Assembly: GCA_963920575.1 (NCBI GenBank) | Contig: OY986967.1 | Span: 23,949,648-24,013,647, forward strand | Reading direction: 5' to 3' | From: Narthecium ossifragum | Taxonomy: Eukaryota > Streptophyta > Magnoliopsida > Dioscoreales > Nartheciaceae | DNA: 64,000 nt | Shown here: positions 56,490-64,000 of the stretch, in pieces | Position numbering within the stretch: position 1 is the first letter of the stretch | Layout: each line of letters opens with the position of its first letter | Position numbers and translations under genes: made by a program | Notes under the pieces: generated by a model | What the model was told of the DNA's origin: nothing | What the model saw: the letters and a program-made list of their open reading frames with translations, nothing else | Database searches by the model: none

Positions 56490-57640
56490 GGTCGATATGA
56501 GTTGGGAGGCAGCTAGATAACTGTACTCCAATGAGAATATATATATATATATATATAGAGTTGTGGACATGCATGCCGAGACGTGGTGGCGGTGATCCAT
56601 TGGGTGTTTATGACGAGCTATTATTGTGTATGGATGAGAAGATATCGATAAGGATAAGATCATCTGTGCGAGTGTGAACTATTATTATTACTCGTTTGTG
56701 CATTCATTACCATAAGGTTTTCGGTATTGCAGCTTGGGGTTTAGATCTCCTTTTTTTCGTTCACGAAAAAAATGCTGTTTTATGTGCTTATGTGCTTGCC
56801 AATCGATTTAAAACCCAATGGCATCACGGAAAGGAGAATACTTTGTTTTCTTTTTCTATACTTTAGCTTGAAATGGTTCTAAATGCTAGAATTGGATATT
56901 GCTTGGTTTAGGGATAGAAAAGATGCGTAAGTGGGAATAAGAAATTTTGAGAATAAAAAGAAAACGTAGGGATAAGTGAGGACTGGAGATGAGAGCTTTT
57001 GGAGTAAAAAAATTAAGGATAATGAGTAATGATTGAAAAGTGAGGATAAATCAATAATGATTATTTGAGTATAAATATGGATAAGGGATTTTTGTGTTTG
57101 AGGGATAAAGAGGGTTATCCCACCAATGCCCGAACCAAACAGGGGTGTAAGGTTAATGGAGTCTTGTCATTTCTAAATTCAAGAATGAAGTTACTGCAAA
57201 TACCCGAAGATTAAAGATGTATAAACGAGGTGTCAATAATTGTTTAAATGTGTAGAAAAGAATTGCAAGGTAAAAAAAGAAGAAGAAAAAAAAAAGGATA
57301 GAAAGGTTACATCAATTCCTTTATCTGCCTGCCTTGGAAGTAATGTATAGAGGTTGAAAGAGTTCGGTGGAGTCAGTAAAGAAGAGGATCAGATTAGAAC
57401 ACACCTCCTCTTATTAATTGAGTGGGTTAGGAAATAATTGCTAGCAAGAACAAGGAATCATATAGATGGGCCATTATGAAGATTATAGGGGAAATAAGCA
57501 ATTATTGAAAATAAGGAAAGTCTCAACATAATTGTGAAGCCATAACAAGAAGGAAACAACAAGCAAACACCAAATCCACTCTTATAGGTAGAATAAGAGA
57601 GAGCCAAGCATCTCTCTGTACGTCAAGCTAAATTGGCATA
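56490..57640. other. Intergenic, no gene seen
   Basis: AT-rich, with a TA microsatellite at 56538-56560 and a possible MITE at about 56895-57145 (GCTTGGTTTAGGGATA to CGAACCAAACAGGGG). Confidence 0.5.
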
Positions 57641-57647
57641 AACTCAA

Positions 57648-59694
57648 TTATGCCTCTGATTCCTCTGCTGTAACTCCACAATAGGCCTTCAAGGCATTCT
57701 CAGCCTTCTTTCCTTCCTCCGAGAACCTGAATCTCATGTACTCCTCAAAGACATAAGGCTTAAACATCAGTTCATGCTCTTCATCAATCAGCTCCTCTGG
57801 AACTTGCACTATGTACCCTTCTTTCGGAGACGAAGTAAACACGGTAGTGTACCTTGTTTCACTACCACCCATACTCACGCGATGCACGGAGGCCTTCAGC
57901 CTCCCATTGCTCCATGCCTATTGCAATTGTCCATAAGAAAAATAAATCCATCATCACATCATCATCAAAGACATGAAACACAATAGGCATTTGGACTTCC
58001 TAACTTAATTACCTCAAAGGACTCCCCTAACATGACAGTGAAAGAGTTGTATGCAGGTACAACATCGATCCATTCCCCATCTCTGGCCTGCACTTGGAGC
58101 CCTGTTATTTGGTGTTGCCGTACTATGGTCATCAGATTCATATCTTTGTGGGGTGGCATTCCAGGCGAGCTCTCCTGATCCGATGAAACCCAATATTTCG
58201 ATAGCCGCATTCCATACGCGGCTGATTGCATATGAGAATCATAGTGATTCTCCACATTCAAGCTCTGCAGAATCATTCTTCGCACCGTTTGATCCAACTT
58301 CTCCATGTTCTTGGCGAAATTCCATACCGTGTTGCTGAACAAATTAAATGTTGCACACACAAATCAATCTCATAAGCCCATTAGAGATTTGTATAAGTGT
58401 GGGCAGAGGCGGATTTAGAAATTTATCTAAGTGGGGGCTCAAAAAAATTTCAAACCTCACTCAAAATGCGGAGGAATGCTTACATACATAATGTACCTTG
58501 ATCAGCTCATTCACTAACACAAAATACCAAAATACCAAGGTATAAAAATAACTAACAATAATACATGATAGAAGAAACAAACTAAGTCGTCACTGATCGT
58601 GATAATTGGATATTAATTGATTATAGCATTGAATTGCATTCCAAAATCAGCAAAAGCTTTGCTGTCAGCATATCTATGAGAATTATTTCTTAGATATGGT
58701 TAATGTATAATCCAACTTACCTGCATTCTATGGAAGCTCACTTTGATGATGATAATTATCAGGCTCAAATAATTGTATCTAAAAAATTCTTTTGGTCTAT
58801 ATACAAAGATCCTTGTTAAATTTAAGGGTCATGCATCTTTAGCAATAATTAATAACTGTCAAATTCAAGTGAGTGAAAGTGGAAAGATTTTTAAGGTCTA
58901 AAATAGAAAAGATCCATGTTAGATTTCATTCATGTCACGTATGCCGGAAAAGTCTTGATCCTTCTTTAATTTTACAACCTTGGGTTTTAGACAGTATCTG
59001 ATACTATGATTACAATTGAATCACGTTTAATTCCAGTGGTAAAATCGGTAAAAATTCAATATCCAATTCATAGATTTCATGGGAATCACGTTTAATTCCA
59101 TTTGCAAAATCAACGGGATCTTGATTCCTGCATATCTACGTGATTTTGTTTAGAAACGATTCATGTATGCTCTAAAGAACCTGACACATTCCAACAAAGC
59201 TTTTTTGTACCGCATGGGAAAAAAAAAACTTCTTTTTTCAGTGCTGAGACCCCACTCGCCCCCACGTAAATCCGCCACTGAGTGTGGGAGAGAAGTATGT
59301 ACCTAAACGTCGGATTGCCATTTGGCCACATTAGTCCTGTGAATTGCTCGACGCAGTCGAGTGTCGCGGCGTCCCCGACCATAAGGCTTTCGTACGGCAT
59401 GCCGGGCAAGTCACCGATGAAGCCACCGTAGGCTTTGTCGGGGGAGTTGAGCTTCTTGGTTTCCAGAGGCAAGGCGAATAGCTCCGGCGCGCAATGGCCG
59501 AAGAGGGTATCAAGAAGCTCTGATGGGACGCCGTCGTAGATGGTGTCGAAGCAACCGAAGGACTCTAGCGCGCGCATGACCTCCGCGCGCGCGGCGTCCC
59601 ATGGCGCGCCAGAGGGGTGGTTTGGGTCGAGACCGGAGAGGCTGATCCGAGGGAGCTGGGGGGTGGTCTCAGGTCCCATCATCTCTCTCTCCAT
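57648..59694 (-). CDS. 2-oxoglutarate-dependent dioxygenase (AOP-like), three exons
   Basis: Family members use Fe(II), O2 and 2-oxoglutarate to hydroxylate or otherwise oxidise small plant metabolites. The substrate here is unknown. Exons are 59694-59303, 58334-58013 and 57917-57648, with GT and AG borders and phase kept, giving 327 residues, a usual length. Exon 1 holds the DIOX_N part (LPRISLSGLDPNHPSG, ALPLETKK, MWPNGNPTF). Exon 2 holds PPHKDMNLMT, with the HxD iron ligands. Exon 3 holds ASVHRVSMGG with the third ligand, then TRYTTVF with the Arg that should bind 2-oxoglutarate, and ends YCGVTAEESEA. An in-frame second Met (MMGPETT) could also start it. A hAT element lies in intron 1, 15 bp or so from the donor. 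Two broken relatives are at 54166-56480 and 63456-63706. Confidence 0.93.
58404..59280. mobile_element. Non-autonomous hAT element in dioxygenase intron 1
   Basis: The termini CAGAGGCGGATTTAG and (reverse complement) CAGTGGCGGATTTAC are inverted repeats, flanked by a perfect 8-bp duplication AGTGTGGG at 58396-58403 and 59281-59288. The 877-bp interior has no transposase. Confidence 0.92.
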
Positions 59695-59739
59695 CTTGCT
59701 CTCCTCCTTTGCTTCTTATACTAGATATTAATCTTCTTC

Positions 59740-60240
59740 AGTCAAGCTGTTTGTATAGTGTCAATGTTAGGTTGCAGTGATGGACATGTGAGCCATTGCT
59801 AGCTTGTTTGTTTGTTTTTTATCTTTCTTTCCTTAGTTTAGCCAAAGACTTGATAATATATTCTAATCATAGCAGAGGTTGTGGAGGACAGCAATTGCTT
59901 GTTTGTTGAGACCTATTAGTAGGCAGTAACCAAATAAACTAGGCCTAATTCGGACACTGACATCCAAAATTTTCAACTTTCCCTTGTTTGGTTTGGGGTT
60001 ATCCCCGTTTTTAATGGGGTTATCTCCATTCCTACCCCAAACACCAAAAGTAATCATTACGGGTTTATCCCCGTTTCACCTACCACCACCACTCTACTTT
60101 TTCCTATCCCCATTCCTTAACCCCACTTTTTCTAACCCTATTCCTCCTTAACTCCACTTTTTCTAACCCCGAGCCAAACGGTTGGGGTTTTCCTTTTGCG
60201 ACTTTGGCTTTTAGTAGTCATGGATTAGATAGGATTATTG
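59740..60240. other. No gene; GGGGTTATCCCC-rich repeat, possibly a MITE
   Basis: 59985-60200 has GGGGTTATCCCCGTTT-type words on both strands and ends with GAGCCAAACGGTTGGGG, which resembles a TIR element. Ends are not resolved. Confidence 0.4.
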
Positions 60241-60259
60241 CATAAAATTGTTCTCGATG

Positions 60260-61459
60260 CTAATTTTTACGAGATTTAAGCTTAAATACTTTTCCTTTGA
60301 AGCAAGATTCATCCTTAACCAGCCTTCTCCTTCGTCATCTTCTTCTTCTTGCACAAGAGCACACCAAGAAGCAAGAACATACAATTATGGCAAAGGGTAT
60401 GACCCTCTCCTTTTATTGATCAAAGATCTTTACAAGAGAATCCCTCACAACTCCCTCTCCCTCCCAAGGTACAAAGACCACTCAATAAAAGGAAATCCCA
60501 AACCCTAGCCAAAGCCTAGATGCCCAACACCTTTGCCGCTCTACACCTTATATAGAGGAATAGTCCTTGACTTGCTCCAACAAGTCACTCATACAAGTCC
60601 TACTCAAAGTCCTAGCTTACATCCATATCTAGGCAATATATAAGCATAACACTAAGTTACCAAACTTAGCTGGACTCTCTCGAGTTTGACTTGCTTAAGA
60701 TAGCCATGATCGCCTCTTTGACTCGAAATATGACTTCTTCCTATTCGTCCGCGCCGGCAGCTAGTTTCCCCAAGCCAAAACCGATATTCCCTATGTCATC
60801 ACCTATTCCAAGTCAAATGCACGCGAAAAATTTGAATTTGCTCGGCTGGATTGGCCTCCAAGGCACAACCGCCCGATTTGCCGTGTCGTCTCCTAGTGCT
60901 ACTCGGAGTCGCGCGTCATCTTTAAATTCATCCGTGCCAAAACGGTTTCTGACCGCGTCATATTTCTTGGAGCTTCTATTCCAAGTGAAATTAGGTGATT
61001 AGCACGCGTGGTTTTCTCCCTAGCACTTCCCACATCAGCCTAAGCAAGCCGAGTCCTAGTTTGACTCGGACTGAGCTTTCGTGGCGCGTCACGCACGCGC
61101 TGCGCGCTCTCTTGTGTGCCATGCGTGCGCTCGACCCGCGTGCCCTCCTAGGTCGCCTTGGTACGTGCCGCGCTCGCTTGACTTGCTCTCGAGCGCGTCA
61201 TGCTCCGCTGGGCTCATACCGCGTCCAGGCGCTCCGTCTTCCTCCTTGGTCTGGTTCGTCGCGCCATTCTCAAAATTTGTCACGCCATCTTTGGGGAAGT
61301 GTCGTCTAGCCTCCTTCAAGGATGTTTGCTCGTGCGATCATGGTGTTTTCATGCTGTCCATGGCTTGGTGTGATGCACCGCGCCATGTCCTAGGTTGTGG
61401 CCCGTGTCAACTTCGTCTGACGCGTGCCATGGCCCATGTCAAGGGCTCAAGGCCTTGAC
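60260..61459 (-). repeat. 3' LTR of a chromovirus, minus strand
   Basis: On the minus strand the sequence GGTGGGGGAGGTTTGTCA (61477-61456) looks like a polypurine tract followed by the LTR start TGTCAAGGCC. The LTR runs toward about 60260, where the end is not certain. GC-rich frames within it are accidental. Confidence 0.6.
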
Positions 61460-61536
61460 AAACCTCCCCCACCAGAGGAGTCCGATGCCCTCGACGGATG
61501 CATTCTGAGATAGTCCTGGACCAACTCCTCAAACTG

Positions 61537-61986
61537 TCACGAGTTGACATTGTGTTCCCATGATGTCTCTGAATCTGGAAAACCCTTCCACTTGACCAAG
61601 TAGAAGACACGCCGGCTTCTCTTGTCTTGCCCTTCTTGCCTCCGATCAATAATGGCTTCCGCTTCTTTTTCGAACTCAACCCGTACCATCGGTGGAGCTC
61701 TCTTCACTACGTTCCTTGCTAGATCCTCCTGGTCAGCATGATGCGGCTTCAAGTAGCTAACATGGAACGTTGGGTGAACCTTGAGCCGGTTGGGGAGAAG
61801 CCGTCGGTAGGCCGAGCGGCCTACCCTCTTGACGACCTCGAATGGTTGGTCATACCGTGGCACCAATCCCTTGTGTGTTGTCTTTCGGCTGAATTGCTTC
61901 AGAATCCGCGGAGTTAGTTTCAGAAGGACTTGATCGCCTACCTGAAACTCCAAGGGCCTCCTGCCTTGATCCGCATACTTCTTCAT
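61537..61986 (-). pseudogene. Chromovirus integrase C-terminus with chromodomain, 5' truncated
   Basis: It reads KKYADQGRRPLEFQVGDQVL, then KVGRSAYR-like and HPTFHVSYLKP, and closes with a chromodomain, VFYLVKWKGFPDSETSWE. This is the end of Ty3/gypsy chromovirus Pol, where the chromodomain directs integration to marked chromatin (family knowledge). The rest of Pol is missing. At 61987 it joins the minisatellite of the next element. Confidence 0.88.
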
Positions 61987-61989
61987 ACC

Positions 61990-63420
61990 CTTCTGGGTTA
62001 AAAAGATGAAAATGAATTTAGAAAGATGTAAATAGAGTTAAAAAGATAAAAATAAAGTTAAAAGGGATGAAAGTAGATTAAAATGATGAAAATAGAGTTT
62101 AAAAGATGAAAATGTATGAAAGATGAAAGTGGATTGTGAAAGATGAAAATGAATTCAGAAAGATGAAAATGAATTCCGAATGATGAAAATGAATTGAGAA
62201 AGATGAAAATGAATTCAGAAAAATGAAAATGCATGTAAAAAGATAAAAATGAATTTTGAAAGATGAAAATGCATGTAAAAATATGAAAATGAATTCAGAA
62301 AGATGAAAATGTAGGAAAGATGAAAATACAAGAAAGATAAAAATGGAGTTAAAAAGATAAAAATGACTGATGGCTCGTTCTAGTTGGATCATATCTAGCC
62401 CAATCAGAGTTGTATCACACTGAGCATTTGATTAGATCAAGCGGGGTGGAGGGCCTGGATTTGAAGGGATCAATCTGGATTATACCTGATCGAATCATAT
62501 CGGACGGGATCTGATCCAGTCCTTTGAGGTTGGCTTGGTTGAACCAGCTCAGCTCAGGCCTCCTCGACGAACTCCATCTCCGACGGACGCCGCTGGATTG
62601 ATGGATCTCACCTAGAAGGGGGCGGATGAGGGTCGCAGCGGCGATAGGACTTCGGATTCGGTTGTAGATAGGGTCGGGGAGGCCGGAGACGGAGGGGTTG
62701 AGGTGGGGAAGCCGGAGATGGAGGGGTGGCACGGGGTTCCGGTGACTGCTGGAGAGCTCGGTGACGATCAGCGTCCTTAGACGGAGCGGAGCCGTCGATG
62801 GGACCTGGAACCTGAGGGGGCGGAGGGTCTTGACGATGGCCAAGCTCGGATGGCGGTTGCTGGTGACTGGAAGGGCGGTGTTGTTGGTGACTGGAAGGGT
62901 GGCGTCGGAGGAGGTCAGCCTTCATCGGCAATGAAGAGGGAACGAGGAGAAGGAGGCGACGTCGTCGATACGACGAAGCTTGGAAGGCGTCGGGGTGGCC
63001 AGGAACGAGGTGTTTGGAGGGTGGAGGGGTGGTGGCCAAGGTCGAGTGGCCGCGGGTACACTGGAGAAGGAGTTGTCGGGATTGTAGAGGTCAGCCGGAG
63101 GAGAGAGGAGAGAGAGGAGAGAGAAAAGTTTGGGAAGGGGGTGGTCGCCGGAGTGGGTGGGCGGCGTAGAAGGTGAGGGTTGTCTTACCAGGGGAGCCGG
63201 AGTGAGTGGGTTGTGGAGAAGGTGAGGGTTGTCTCGCCAGGGGAGAGAGGAGAGAGAAAATGGTGGAATAAAAAAAATAAAACAACGGTAAGGGTATTAT
63301 TGTCATTTTTATGTGTTTTTGGGTTATTCATATGAAAGCAATGAATGTGGGGCTTTTAGCAAGATGTATGGGGCTCTGGATAAGGAGGGGGCTAGATTTG
63401 GTGCTATGTCCTAATAACCA
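61990..63420 (-). mobile_element. Second copy of the MULE-like minisatellite element, truncated
   Basis: Read on the minus strand from 63420 it starts GGTTATTAGGACATAGCACC and shares CAGAGCCCCAT, AATACCCTTA and the CTCTCTCCTCTCTC region with 36571-36770. Its GC-rich interior (62540-63290) gives only low-complexity frames. It reaches the GATGAAAATGAATT minisatellite (61998-62370, the same TTTTCATC core) and stops at the chromovirus fragment. Confidence 0.7.
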
Positions 63421-63455
63421 AATATTTAACCACATTACTAACCAAGAAAGAATAC

Positions 63456-63706
63456 CGTAAGCTTGGATTGCCTTCAGGCCACATCAATCTGGTGAAACTC
63501 TCAATATTCTCCAAACATTCTCTGACGTAGAACCCCTCCTGAAGGATCCTGGGCATATGGGCAAGCACTCCAAAGTAGGGCAGCTCAGACATCTTGCGTA
63601 GCCGTATCTCAAGAGGGAGGTCGAAGAGCTCCCTCACTGCGCTGCCGAACACCTCCTCCTTGAGCTCCGGCGACACCGGCTCGTAGATGGCATCGAAACA
63701 GCCCAA
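63456..63706 (-). pseudogene. 2-oxoglutarate dioxygenase, 3' two thirds of exon 1
   Basis: It reads GCFDAIYEPVSPELKEEVFG, then ELFDLPLEIR, PYFGVLAHMPRILQEGFYVR and LMWPEGNPSL, and ends at a GT donor like that of the intact gene. It is clearly more diverged from the 57648-59694 gene than the other fragments, so it belongs to another subfamily member. The first 45 residues are not found next to it, and no exon 2 or 3 follows. It may be part of a gene extending past the window if an odd intron splits exon 1, but a fragment is more likely. Confidence 0.75.
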
Positions 63707-63709
63707 GCA

Positions 63710-64000
63710 TAGTCCTTGTTTTCAACATCAGCAGATGAATCTCGAACCCCAAAAAACACACCTGGAAGGCCTACGACAGCACAAGAATGAAGTTTCACGT
63801 GACAAACGGTTCACAAGGAAAAAGATTTGCGTACACAACCTATGTGACTAACATCTAAGCCACTATTTTTCCCCCTAATAACATCACTTTGTGGGTTGAA
63901 TTCTAGGCACATAGGAGTATACATGCACATGTGTTAGCCATAAATATAACTATGTTCAAAAGTCATTTGGGCGATTAACAATATCAATGGTAATTTCGTA
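63710..64000. other. No gene seen
   Basis: AT-rich sequence to the window end with nothing recognisable. Confidence 0.5.

Noticed and set aside
61089..61458. Frames within 60.9-61.5 kb
   Set aside because: They lie in the GC-rich LTR of the chromovirus fragment and resemble no protein.

Overview
This window is plant nuclear DNA, almost certainly from an angiosperm. It carries an intron-rich VPS25 gene, a CC-NB-ARC-LRR resistance gene, a family of plant-type 2-oxoglutarate dioxygenases, and dense plant transposable elements: Ty3/gypsy chromovirus and Athila/Tat-like pieces, solo LTRs, L1-type LINEs, and hAT, MULE-like and PIF/Harbinger elements. I cannot name the species. One 200-base run of N (13385-13584) marks an assembly gap.

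Layout. 1-3.4 kb: a Tekay/Del-type Ty3/gypsy element that keeps gag but has lost pol. 3.4-7.7 kb: a decayed Athila/Tat-like element on the minus strand (integrase, an acidic ORF, a long stretch rich in paired GATCGATC palindromes). 8.3-8.8 kb: LINE 3' end. 10.0-11.9 kb: complete six-exon VPS25 gene (minus strand), with two arms of an inverted repeat on either side of exon 1. 12.4-15.2 kb: repeats, gap, retroelement debris. 15.8-18.6 kb: an NLR gene complete except for one frameshift in an A run. 19.4-25.1 kb: a LINE with a 5' inversion, a 1.56-kb tandem duplication carrying a solo LTR in one copy, a fold-back region, a 21-bp minisatellite and a second, partial copy of the NLR. 25.6-35.5 kb: small TIR elements, fragments of dioxygenase and tetraspanin genes, LINE pieces. 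35.8-42.1 kb: one LINE opened by two nested DNA transposons, one holding a kilobase-scale minisatellite and the other a captured ERF-type gene fragment. 42.3 kb: a small intact ORF. 43.8-53.4 kb: a TIR element, a 0.62-kb tandem duplication, two 2.4-kb solo LTRs, one inside an LTR of another family, and a Harbinger-type MITE with a 106-bp tandem array. 54.2-59.7 kb: a wrecked and an intact 2-oxoglutarate dioxygenase gene in tandem. 60.3-63.7 kb: a chromovirus 3' end, a second copy of the minisatellite-bearing DNA transposon, and another partial dioxygenase exon.

Host genes that look functional are few: VPS25 (ESCRT-II), one 2-oxoglutarate dioxygenase, perhaps the NLR, and a 67-codon ORF. The most unexpected pattern is a GATCGATC palindrome that recurs in pairs with a fixed 22- or 23-bp offset in three retroelement families that otherwise look unrelated. 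I counted 25 such pairs by hand, about half of them in the Athila-like region and the 2.4-kb LTRs together with the third, shorter LTR family making up the rest.
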